Source: Cladosporium sp. IMV 00045
Taxonomy: Eukaryota; Ascomycota; Dothideomycetes; Cladosporiales; Cladosporiaceae
Length of the DNA stretch: 36,690 bases
Direction: 5' to 3'
Assembly (NCBI GenBank): GCA_001931905.2
Contig: MSJI02000806.1
Coordinates: 1-36,690 of the forward strand
Positions 1-9,780 of the stretch are shown here, piece by piece. Position numbers and translations under genes: made by a program. Position 1 is the stretch's first letter. Every line of letters begins with the position of its first letter. The notes under the pieces were generated by a model. The model was not told the origin of the DNA, searched no databases, and worked only from the letters and a program-made list of their open reading frames with translations.

Positions 1-1
1 T

Positions 2-373
2 TCTACTCTCGAGACTCCCGTAAAGCGGTATATCGAGCGATCGGGAGCCGCTTTCGAAAGAACGCATTCCGAAGTTACTATCTTACGGAAGGAGCTATCC
101 GAGGCTCGAGAGCTATTACGGGTACGTAAAGAACGTACGAAAGGGAAACGCGTAGCAATAAAAGGGAGGTTCGTCTTTAATACGAAGGAAATCCTCGAAG
201 TAGTCGAGAAAGCGGAAGCGGAAGCCTCGAAGGGAAAGCCGAAGAAGAAGCAAAAGGCGAAAGCTATAACCCCCGAAATCGAGGACGAGGAAGACGAAGC
301 TATCGGGAGTAATATATCCGAAAGTGAGAGCGATTGTATTATCGTAGCTAGTAGGAGACCGATTTTGAAGTAG
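2..373 (+). pseudogene. DDE transposase, C-terminal part (pogo/Fot1-like), cut by window edge
   Basis: An open frame of 124 codons runs from the window edge to TAG at 371-373, with no start codon in view. The peptide has a Glu/Arg-rich helix, then the stretch KGKRVAIKGRFVF and a second basic/acidic tail (KPKKKQKAK, then EDEEDE). This order is typical of the C-terminus downstream of the DDE domain in fungal pogo/Fot1-type transposases. Such enzymes cut and paste their element at TA sites in the nucleus. CA and TG dinucleotides are scarce here, as in the RIP tract further on, yet the frame has no stop. Intactness cannot be judged because the catalytic part lies outside the window. Family assignment is by pattern only. 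Confidence 0.6.
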
Positions 374-386
374 ATAGGTTAGAATT

Positions 387-415
387 CTGTCCCGCTTCTA
401 GTACTGTCCCGCTTC
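387..415. repeat. Duplicated 12-bp motif, possible 3' terminal repeat of the transposon
   Basis: The 12-mer CTGTCCCGCTTC occurs twice (387-398 and 404-415), 13 bp after the transposase stop and just before the LINE starts. Direct motif pairs near the ends are common in the terminal repeats of Tc1/pogo elements, and a TA follows at 419-420. The matching left end is outside the window, so this is a proposal. Confidence 0.35.
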
Positions 416-760
416 CCCTACAGTGACGTTAGCGATGAAACAGAGGCCGGATTTGTTTGTAGACTAAGAGTGCAGGAAAAGAACATAAAAAGAAACACAC
501 GCTGCAAAAGTGCTATTGATACACTTATACGCGCTTCGCTTGTAAGAGACGTGCGCCTCTTGCGCTTACTCGCAATGCACTCTATATGGGTTAGAGGACA
601 TGCTTTAAAGCAAGGCAAAGCATCAGGCCAGGCTTGTAGCCTCGAAAGGCGCAAGACGAGCGGGAGCGCGGGCAGCGCCGTGGGGGAGACAAAGGGGAGT
701 AAGAACTTTAGAACACAGGTTTAGCAAAAGAGAACGAGAGGCGAGATACAGGCACAGCGA

Positions 761-2497
761 GTGGAAAGCGGGACGGAGTGTGCTAAGGAAAAGTGCGCAG
801 AGAAGCCCGGGAAAGTAGCAGGAGTATGTTTCTTGGGGAAAAGAGAGGCAAGTAGACCGGTTCGTTTGAGAGTCGATTCGTTTGCGCTATCTCTTACTCA
901 CGACATGAACACAGATATCGACAAAAGCGACTGTATTGTGATCCAGACGGAAGGAAGTGAGTTTGGAAAGCGGAGCGTGGGGTTGGTGGGTTCTAAGGAC
1001 CCCGCTGACGCCGACGCCAGCGCGCCAAGCCCGGAAGCGGGGGAGAAGGCGGAGGGTGGTGGAGGGGGGTGGGCGATGGTTACGAGGCGCAAATCTAAGG
1101 CGGCGAGTGCAGCGAGCACTAGCCCGCAGCTTGCAAAGACAGCGAAGGTTTTCGCGTCGTCTAGCGAGCTAGAGAGGAAGAGAAAAGCTGAACAGAGTAT
1201 GGCCGACCAGATCGCGGCGCTACGTGAGATGGTCCTTCAACTCGTCAAAGGCCAGGCCGAGCAGAAGGCCCTGTTTGAAAAGCAGGAGGCGAGGTACACT
1301 GAAGAGATACGTAAGCAGGCAGCTCTGCTAAAGGAACTCGTCAAGGAGTCTCAAGGTCAGCAGCGGTCAACCACAGCCCTCGAGGCGACAGGTGCGAAAA
1401 GCGTAAGGGCACCAAGCTACAGCGAGGTGGCAAAGGGCCACCATGCCAACAAGCCTGATGGGGTCCAGACAGCGACTAGGGCGTCGGGGGTACAGAGTAA
1501 CCGACCCTCGGACCACGCACGTGACGACGAGCGGGCAGTCAGCATAGACACCGGAAGGACGAAAGCAGAGAAGGCCAACTTCGCAGCAGTGAGAGAGAAG
1601 CTGCAAAGCGGGCTTGATAAGGCAAACGCGACGGAGGGGCTAAAGATCGAGTTCCTCCGCCCTGGCCCGGGAGAGAGGATCGAAGTCGTCTTCAAGGATA
1701 AGGCGCAGGCGGAGAAGGCGAGAAAACACACGCAGTGGGCGACCGGACAGATGCCTGGGACGCAGGTAAAGGGGGAGCAGTGGTACCCGATAAAGTGCGA
1801 TATGGTCGCAAAACAGGCGGTCATGGATGCAAACGCAGACGATGGCAAGACCCTTAAGACCACGCTATGCCGAGACTTTGGTAAAGAGAACATCGTCCAA
1901 GGACATGATTGTACAGCAATGAAGGCGCACTGGCTGAGTAAAGTAGATGCTACAAAGAAGGTCGGGTCTCTGGTGATCTGGCTGAAGAATAAGCTCGCAG
2001 CAGACCACCTTCTCCAGGCTGGTACAGCCATTTTTGGGGCGACGGGTGCGTACTGCTCGAAGTGGGAGAGGCGGGAGGACACCTTACCCTGCTTCAACTG
2101 TAACCGGTACGGACACAAACAGGCGTCCTGCAGGTCAGCCCCGAAGTGTGCGCTATGCTCAGGAAAACACTCGAGGCATAATTGCCCGCGGCCTACAGAC
2201 CTGAAGTGCCCAGCATGTAATAAGGAAGGACACAGTGTCTTTGACTGGCAATGTCAGCTTCACCCAAGCCATTGGAAGCACACGGGCATTCAAAGAGCGA
2301 GGAAGGCGAGCCAGTGCGGCCAGACAGCGGCGGCAGCCACGCCAAGCCGGACTACAACAACAGGTGGCGAATGCAACACGGTCGTAGAGGCGAGCCAGAG
2401 ACAGGAGCACCAAAAGCAAGCTTCGGTCACAGAAATTGCGGACGAGCGCGAGGTCGACATGACCGACGTTGCCGAAACCCACACCTCGGATGAATAG
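761..2497 (+). CDS. LINE ORF1, gag-like RNA-binding protein with CCHC zinc knuckles
   Basis: The frame is open for 578 residues. The N-terminal third is rich in charged residues and low-complexity Gly/Pro. A Gln/Glu/Lys-rich stretch around residues 145-205 should form a coiled coil. The C-terminal part has clustered knuckles: CFNCNRYGHKQASC, CALCSGKHSRHNC and a third CPACNKEGHSVFDWQC. Tad-type ORF1 proteins bind element RNA and form the ribonucleoprotein used in target-primed reverse transcription. The first Met of the frame is assumed as start; an internal Met (MNTDIDKSDC, about residue 49) may be the true start because the first 48 residues overlap sequence conserved as 5' UTR in the copy at 34.3 kb. 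The stop overlaps the ORF2 start in ATGAATAG (2490-2497). No RIP damage is seen. Confidence 0.85.
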   Translation: MESGTECAKEKCAEKPGKVAGVCFLGKREASRPVRLRVDSFALSLTHDMNTDIDKSDCIVIQTEGSEFGKRSVGLVGSKDPADADASAPSPEAGEKAEGGGGGWAMVTRRKSKAASAASTSPQLAKTAKVFASSSELERKRKAEQSMADQIAALREMVLQLVKGQAEQKALFEKQEARYTEEIRKQAALLKELVKESQGQQRSTTALEATGAKSVRAPSYSEVAKGHHANKPDGVQTATRASGVQSNRPSDHARDDERAVSIDTGRTKAEKANFAAVREKLQSGLDKANATEGLKIEFLRPGPGERIEVVFKDKAQAEKARKHTQWATGQMPGTQVKGEQWYPIKCDMVAKQAVMDANADDGKTLKTTLCRDFGKENIVQGHDCTAMKAHWLSKVDATKKVGSLVIWLKNKLAADHLLQAGTAIFGATGAYCSKWERREDTLPCFNCNRYGHKQASCRSAPKCALCSGKHSRHNCPRPTDLKCPACNKEGHSVFDWQCQLHPSHWKHTGIQRARKASQCGQTAAAATPSRTTTTGGECNTVVEASQRQEHQKQASVTEIADEREVDMTDVAETHTSDE

Positions 2498-5400
2498 GGT
2501 GCAGGTTATGCATCTAAATGTAGGGAAGCAAAGGACCGTTCAACACGGACTCCTGAACGATGAGGCAATTAGAGACTTTACAGCTTTGGCAGTAGTGGAA
2601 CCTTATATCTTCCAGCACCCCCAGACAGGCGTACCGACCATATCGCAGGAGCGCCACTGGCAGATATTCGAGCCAACGGAGAGAAGGCGGGATGGACATT
2701 CGAGACACGCCTTTAGAGCAGCGGTATGGGTAAACAGAAAATGCCGGGCGATCTCTATCCCAGCAGACAGCCACGACATAGCGGCGGTACTCATCAGAAC
2801 TGCAAGACAAGAGTCTGGTAGTAATGGCGTGCTATGAAGCCAGGAACGCTGGGACAGAGGAAGAAAGGGAGGCGGACTTGGCAAGGCAGCTGCGGACGAT
2901 CAAGTCGGCGATTCAGCGCGCACGACGGGAGGCCAGCGACCAGCAGTTAGATGTGCTCCTCTGCACGGATCTGAACAGGCACCATGTACTATGGGGAGGA
3001 CACCGAGCGCGGATGGACATTGGAAGGAGGAACGAAGGGGAGCCGATTATCGATCTAATGCAGGAGACAGGTCTCCACTCGTTACTACCAGTAGGGACGA
3101 TCACGTGGGAACATCAATCTAGGAACCTGGCTACGACGGTCGACGTCATTCTAGGATCCGAGGGAGTGATGGAGAAATTGGAGTACTGCCGGATCCATAC
3201 TACCGACTATGGGTCAGATCACAGGCCGATCGCCCTCAGCTATAACGGGCGCCAAGTCGTAGAGGGCCGGTGAAGGAGGAAGAGGCTCTACGGGGATGCA
3301 GATTGGAGAGAGATTAGGGCCGCTACCAGCAGCACGCTTGGGCACGGTCGGGACAGGGAGAGGATTACGGATCCCTGGCGGCTTGACGAAGCAGCCGAGA
3401 CATTCCTAAACGGGATAAGTGTGATTCTAGAGGAGCACGTACCGAGGGCGAGAGAGTCACCGTACGCGAAACGGTGGTGGACGAAGGAGCTCTCAATCCT
3501 ACGGAGGGACTATACCATTTTGCGAAACCGGATTATAACGCTTCGTCGGAGGGACGAGGACACTACGCAGGCACGGAGGGTAGCCTATCTAGCAAGAAGG
3601 ACCTATCTCGATGAGATTAACAAGCAGAAGAAATAGTACTAGAAGGACTTTCTAGACAATCCCGATAACATCTGGAAGGCAGCCAGATATGCTAAGCTAT
3701 CCGGTAGGGCCACGAATATACCCGAGCTATTAGTAGACGGGAAAAGATACTAGTCGGATAAAGAAAAGGGTAAGGCATTAATAGAAGCCTTCTTCCCTAC
3801 GCCTCCTAAGCCGGAGATGCCTAGTAATAGAGCGCGCCGGGCCATATAATAGGCCCGACCTCTAGAGTGGCCGCGTCTCACGAAATACGAGGTCGAGAGA
3901 GCTATCTTTCGGAGTAACCCGAATAAGGCACTAGGTATAGACGAGATTAGCTTCCGAGTCTAGCGGGAACTATAGCTAGTAGTAGGCGACTACCTACTCT
4001 AGTTATATTCTACGTTACTAGAGTTAAGATATATACCTAAGTAGTAGAAGACTACTAGGATTATAACCTTAAGGAAACCGGGGAAGCCTAACTACACGGC
4101 ACCGAAGGCCTTCCGCCCGATTTCACTACCCCCGACGATAAGTAAGGGACTTAAAGTAGTCGTAGCGGCACGCCTATCGTATATAATTGAAAAGTATAGC
4201 CTCCTTCCAATTAACTATTTCGGCGCGAGACCGAGGAGGTTAGCCGAATAAGCACTTAACGTTCTAGTCGAGAAGATCTATTAGGTATAGAGAGGCGGTA
4301 AGATCCTTACGCTTATTTCCTTCGATATAAAAGGCGCCTTTAACGGGGTATACTCGAAAGTGCTAGAATACCGGCTAGCGGCTAGGAGGGTTCCGAAGCC
4401 GATTATCGAATAGATAGGGGACTTCTATACGAGTAGGCACGCCTTAGTTACTATAGGGAGCTACGAGTCTAAGGTAGTAGAGATCGAGTATATAGGGATT
4501 CCGTAGGGATTACCGCTATTACCGCTACTCTACGTATTCTATAACGCCGACCTAGTCGAAATGCTAATTAACGGCTACGGAGGATCGATCGGATTCGTAG
4601 ACGACTTTAACGCCTAGGTAGTAGGAGCGAACGAGGAAGAGACTACTAGAGCGATTAAGAATACTATTATACCCTATACCGGGCGCTAGGCGAGGTAGAG
4701 TAGCGTAACGTTCGAGGCCGAAAAAACTAGCCTTATCTATTATACGAAGAGGGCGGAGGTAGACGATACTAGAGTAGTGCGATTTAACGGGATAGCGATA
4801 CTACCCTAGTAAAGTATTAAAGTCCTCGGCGTTACGTTAGATAAGAAGCTAGCGATAGACGGATACCTCTCCCGAGTAATTAATAAAGGCACTCGAGCGT
4901 ACTTATTACTCTAAGCGATTAAAGGTATAAGACTAGCCTAAATGAGATAGCTTTTCCGTAGCTATATCCTACTAAGTACCGACTATACCGCCTCGGCGTA
5001 GTACGGCCCGGGGAAGGTAGGCGCGGGTAGGCTCGTAAACTTACTCGAAAAGGTATAAAGGCTAGGAGCGAGGATAATAACTAGAGTATAGAAGAAGGTA
5101 GCCCTACCTATCCTCGAGGCCGAAGCGTACCTCGAGCCTACTAGGGAACGCCTAGGGAGGAAGGTCTCGGTATACGTAGTAAAGCTTATATCGCTCCTAA
5201 AGAGTAACCTAGTAAAGGCGGCGCTACTACGTAGGTTTAATATAACTATATATGTGTTACTACTCGGAGCGATAGTCGTAGTATTAAGGAAGCGGCTAAA
5301 ACTAAACGGATCTAGGCTACCTATAGGGAACCTACCGTGGATCTAGGCGCCGTAGATAGACTATAGTTATCGAGTAATTATTAAGGAAAAGGATTAGGCA

Positions 5401-6410
5401 ATTAGAGACATAGCTATAATCGTAGGGGCGGATATCGTAGGCCTATATACGGATATACTAGTCGCGAAGCGGCTAGCCGCTATCGTAGTCGTTTAGAGGA
5501 CCGGGATATTCACCTAGGTAGTTAGGTAAGACTCGATAGGATAGGCATCTACTTATAGAGTGTTAAGTACGGAGATAGTAGCGATAGTAGCGGCTTTAGA
5601 GTACTCTTAGGAGGATCTCGAGTAGGTATAATAGCTAGTAGTATTCTTAGATAGCTAGTAGGCTCTCCGAGCGATTTAAGCTAGTAACGATACTAGGACC
5701 GGACGAGCGCTCCTATTATAGATCGTAGAGAGTATAGAGGCCCTTTATAAGGTAGGTATAGATCTAAGATTTAGATAGTCCCCGGGACATAAAGGCGTAG
5801 TAGGAAACGAAGAGGCCGACGACGTAGTACGGGAGGCGTCGAGTTACGCGGGTAAGCCTACGGCTCCGGTACTAGAGAGGGTACGGGAGGTAGCAGGCGT
5901 TATCCGTCTAATAAATCGGGATAGGAGTAAAGATCCGAACCCGTTCGATACTACGAGGCTACCCGGCTAATATACGTAGAAGATAGATTAGGCCCTACTA
6001 GGAAAGTACACCCTATAGCTATACGGGTCGCTTACGTCGGACTAGGCTTCGATCCTTATCTAGGCGAGAACGGGACACTATCGGCTAAACTAGTACCTTT
6101 CCCGAGTAGGACTAGTAGACGATACTAAATATAGATGTAGAGATAATAACGAAACTATTAAACACGTCCTTCTTATATACCCGAGATAGATAGACGAGCG
6201 TAGGGAGCTACGAGTAGCTATAGGCGATAGGTCGGGGGATATACCTTACCTCTTAGGAGGATAGGGCTCGAGGAAAGATATTAGAATAGGGTAGTTATTA
6301 GATAGCCCGAAAGAGAAATAGAAGCCGGATCTAGTAGTCGTTAAGGCTACTATCCGATTTCTAGAGAAAATAGGCAGGTTAACCTACTAATAGAGGGTTA
6401 TATAGGTAGT
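2490..6410 (+). pseudogene. LINE ORF2 (endonuclease, reverse transcriptase, RNase H), inactivated
   Basis: ORF2 starts at ATG 2490, overlapping the ORF1 stop by 8 nt, which suggests coupled re-initiation. The endonuclease/exonuclease/phosphatase domain covers about 2500-3270, with DLNRHHVLWGG and TDYGSDHRPI visible. A +1 type frameshift lies near 2811-2817 (frame of 2490 to frame of 2824), and TGA stops the frame at 3271. From 3637 the same frame continues to about 6410 with only TAG/TAA stops. The RT is recognisable by SFDIKGAFNGV (about 4320) and FVDD (4594-4605, the YADD-type catalytic box). RNase H shows FLDS-QAL and SPGHKGVVGNEEAD (about 5640-5820). The terminal finger is degraded. It cannot encode a working enzyme. 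Confidence 0.85.
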
Positions 6411-6616
6411 ATAGGGGTTAGATTACTCTTATACTTACTCTAAGTAAAAAGGTAACGAGTCTCATTTATAAGTAAGGTTACTCTTAGGGACGGCTTATAC
6501 GGTTACCGTAAATAGCCTAATAGAATCAATTAATCAACTAATTAATCTATACTACTTAGAGTTACGCGCACGCCGCGCACTCGCGTATTTCTCGCGTACT
6601 ATAGTAGTATTTATTT

Positions 6617-8398
6617 ATAGCGTAATCTAGGTAAGATTAGCTATTAGCGGATGAGGCAGACTTAGAGTATAGGATTGTATAGAGCATATAGGAATAGCGG
6701 CTAGCGCTATACGGGAGATAGGAAGAGAGTAGAACTCTAGAACGGGAGGATATAGTCGAAACTAAGCGGAAAGTCTCGATATAGAGCGGCGGAGATACGT
6801 GGATATATAGTATAGTACGCTTATAAAAGCTCTACGAAATAGCTCTAGAGAGCGCTAGGATAATATTTTAGGAGTAGAGATAGGGAAATAGGGGTCGATC
6901 CTTTTTTACTTATATAATAGTTAATTAGGATAAAGTTACGTAGTAATCTTAGGCTCGGAGGTTACGAGCGGCTAACGTTACCCGCGCTACCCGCATTTAT
7001 ATGCTAATCTAAAGACGGGCGCTACCGAGATATCGTAGTAACGTACGACCGTAAATATAGTCGCGCGCCTAAAGCTAATCTCTAGAAGGACTCGATATCC
7101 TACCTAATTAAGATCTTATTACGATATCGATAGCCGCTTAGGACGATCTATTTAAAAGTAATATAGACGACGTTACTACGCGGCCTACTTATCGTCTTCC
7201 GAAGGTTAGAGACGGAGTCTCTACGCCTATATATCTCGTCTACTTGCACTACCCCGGATACCTAGACGTAAACTAGTCTATCCTCTTTATATTACTAACT
7301 TATTCGATAAACGTCGAGAAGTAACCTTATACTAAATACTAGCTAGCCTAGTAAGGCTACTATGCGCTAGCAATTAAAAGAAAGGGCTTCTTTACTACGC
7401 GGCCGTAGCGGACCTTAGTAAAGGTTACGTATAGATAAGGGCTCGTCGTAGGTCATTATTAGTATTACCTAGATATAGAGGATAAATACTAGCTATATAC
7501 TACTCTACGAAGCTTCCGCTTATAGCGATACGACCCGGATAATATGCCTATAAATTAGTCCTACGTAATTCCTTAGGACGGAAAGTAAGACGAAGACTAG
7601 CGGGAAGAGGATTACTATTTAATAGGAGAGGATATTATATAAAGAGCATACTTAATACCGAAAATAGAATAGGAGTAGTAGATCGAGAATAGCATATCTA
7701 ACTATGCGGGCACTTTAGGTATTATAAGAGTAACGGCTACTATTAGATAGGAGATACTAGTGCCTAGGAACTTAATTCCTCTTAGTAATAGGCTATATAG
7801 AATATAGGATAACGATTTCTTTTATCTATTTCCCTTAAGGGTATCCGACGGATAATAGCGGCTTTATTACCTCTTTATACTACTACGGTAGAAGATAGTG
7901 CGTATCTACTATAGACGTCTAGTAAGAGGAGGCCTAGTAGATATATTAGCGGCTTACGCTTAGGCTAGATTTATTTTCTCGGTATACCGTAAATACGAAA
8001 CTACGTTTCTTACGAAAAGGATAAGGAGAAAACTTAGAGGAAGCACGACTACTACGTAATAGGTCGAGGCAGAACAAATATTAGAGTAACGTTAAGGGTG
8101 GATTAGGAATACGAGTCCTAAGAAAAAGAGTAGAAGCGGAAGCCCTCGAAAAAGAGACCGTTCGCAATTATAAGATAATAGGGCAGAAAGTGCGGTCTAG
8201 AATAATTTTAAGGATAGTACGACTTCGGAAAGAAACTATGCGTAAGAGGAATATAATAAAGATAACGCTACTACGGGATATATAAACGAAAGTCTAGGAA
8301 GGGGGAGATTAAGGAGTCGTAAAGATAACGAGTATCGAAAAGAGGCGTATTAGAGAAAGGGATATAATATCGCAAAGAGAAGAAAAGTTATAACCTGA
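6617..8398 (+). pseudogene. Unrecognised gene relic of about 590 codons, ruined by RIP
   Basis: One frame (codon starts at positions 2 mod 3) can be followed from about 6617 to TGA at 8396-8398 without any indel that I found. It is interrupted only by TAG/TAA codons. Internal fragments look protein-like: ADEADLEYRIV near 6650, HYPGYLDVN near 7250, KGFFTTRP near 7385, RYDPDNMPIN near 7530, SNYAGTLGIIRVTATIR near 7700, YETTFLTKRIRRKLRG near 7995, and a basic SPKKKSRSGSPRKRDRS tail near 8115. The C-terminal RS/KR-rich tail suggests a nuclear protein. I do not recognise the family. It follows the LINE 3' end and precedes the HET relic. No start can be fixed, because ATG may have become ATA. Confidence 0.55.
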
Positions 8399-8828
8399 AT
8401 ACTAGCTATATTATAGCTAGATCGAGCGACAATTATGCTATTTAAATCAAAATATTATTATAGCTTACGGCGATACGAGCAGTATAATCCGTAGAGAATT
8501 TCTCTTAGTAGTTACTAACTTTATAATCCACCTCGTGCTTATATTACTATAAATTACTAATATAGTACTATAAAAGAGCTCTAGCAAAGTATTAGACTAA
8601 GGGAGCCGACTATACTTGCCTATTCCTTTTCCTACAAATTTCTAAGCCTCCGTCCTTAACCCTTATAATCGAGTCTCGTAAAATAAACCTCACCTTCTCC
8701 GTATTAATATTGTTTCTTACGCTAAATTCGCTTTTCCTTTACCCTACGTCTTCGCGTTTTATAGAAGGTGTCTTAGTTTAGTATTAAAGTCGTAAAGCGT
8801 TACCTTTTACTAGATTTTACTAGATGTT

Positions 8829-9219
8829 TATAAAAGATACGTATAGATACTATCCGTAGAACGCTTCGTATTTCCGCCCTTATTTTCGTCGAATATATAT
8901 CGAATAAACTACTAGGGTTCCGCTATTACAAAACAAATCGAGGACTAGTATTACTTTATATACTAGCTCTCGCCTATTAGTGCATATTTATGCATTTCTA
9001 TAGTAGGTTTATCCTAGTATTCGATACCTAGCCGGCCTACGAAGCGTAAAAATAAGTCTATCGCTATCGCAGTATTATATTATATAGACTTATAGTACTT
9101 TATATGCATTAAGAACGAATATCTCTTCGATACGTACTATACTAGAGTATCGGCAATTTTCGAGGTCTTTCTAGCAAACGAATCGACTTAAGTAGTAGTA
9201 AAGAGATCCGCTCTCGCGC
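8829..9219 (-). pseudogene. Short unrecognised gene relic on the minus strand, RIP-mutated
   Basis: On the minus strand a frame of about 130 codons is broken only by TAG/TAA until TAA near 8829. It contains protein-like strings such as YVSKRYSFLMHIKYYKS, LFLRFVGRLGIEY and FDENKGGNTKRS. The pattern matches the neighbouring RIP relics, so this may once have been coding. No family is recognised and the ends are not defined. The stretch between 8399 and 8829 is AT-rich RIP-mutated DNA in which I see nothing further. Confidence 0.3.
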
Positions 9220-9221
9220 TA

Positions 9222-9237
9222 TAACCCTAACCCTAAC
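9222..9237 (+). repeat. Short interstitial telomere-like repeat
   Basis: TAACCCTAACCCTAAC is 16 nt of perfect CCCTAA telomere sequence, inside the RIP tract. Filamentous fungi use TTAGGG telomeres. At 2.5 units it is far too short for a chromosome end and may be a scar of subtelomeric rearrangement. Confidence 0.45.
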
Positions 9238-9239
9238 TT

Positions 9240-9780
9240 ACTACTAAGTTTTAAGGACACGACTCGATTAATTTGTGGACTAAGAGTACGGAGTATATTA
9301 TATAGGCTATAAGTTACTACTTAGACGTTAAACCTATAGAGGTACGACTACTTAGACGACTAGATTCTCTCCTTTTCTTCTAGCTCTCGATATAAAATTA
9401 TCTCTAACCTAACCTATCTCCTAGTACCCTAGGTCGCGAAGATGTCTCCCCCTTTAATATATAGGTCGCTATTAGTCGATACTAGCCCGTACGCTAGCGC
9501 GTAGTTAGGTTCGGCTAGCGCACGGTTACTAATTACTAAAGCTAGGGAGTAGAGTGCTTTATTAACTAGTAATAGTATACTACGTATAAGAGAGATTTGC
9601 GATAGCTAGGGTAGCCTACCTAGTTACCCCTCTTTCTATACGCTATCGCTAACTAGGTAGCATGTATTTAGATAATAAGAGGCGAAAGAGCCTTTATGAA
9701 TCCTAATAATATCTTAAAGTTATAATATAAGATTAGATACGTAAAGCACTTAACGCGTAACTAAATATCGAGAACGCGTT
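9240..9780. other. RIP-mutated spacer, with a trace of LINE 5' sequence
   Basis: This stretch is CA/TG-poor and stop-rich in all frames. At 9271-9298 a short stretch (TTTGTGGACTAAGAGTACGG) resembles the LINE 5' start seen at 451-474 and 34339-34365; it is too short for certainty. Nothing else is recognised. Confidence 0.3.

Larger units (their letters stand above)
425..6545 (+). mobile_element. Tad-type LINE retrotransposon, 5' part well kept, 3' part RIP-mutated
   Basis: The order is a 5' UTR of about 330 bp, a gag-like ORF1 with CCHC knuckles, then ORF2 with endonuclease, reverse transcriptase, RNase H and a terminal CCHC-like finger. This is the layout of Tad1/I-clade fungal LINEs. The 5' UTR is repeated at 34315-34725. 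The 3' end matches 18773-19414, including the GCCTAATAGAATCAATTAATC tract that corresponds to the clean (ATC)n tail there. The insertion abuts the transposon remnant. Up to about 3640 the sequence is normal in CA/TG content. Beyond it nearly every Gln or Trp codon expected in ORF2 reads TAG or TAA. Exact ends are estimates from the two partial copies. Confidence 0.85.

Noticed and set aside
1417..2118. 233-codon minus-strand ORF inside LINE ORF1
   Set aside because: Antisense shadow of a GC-rich gene with clear zinc knuckles on the plus strand.
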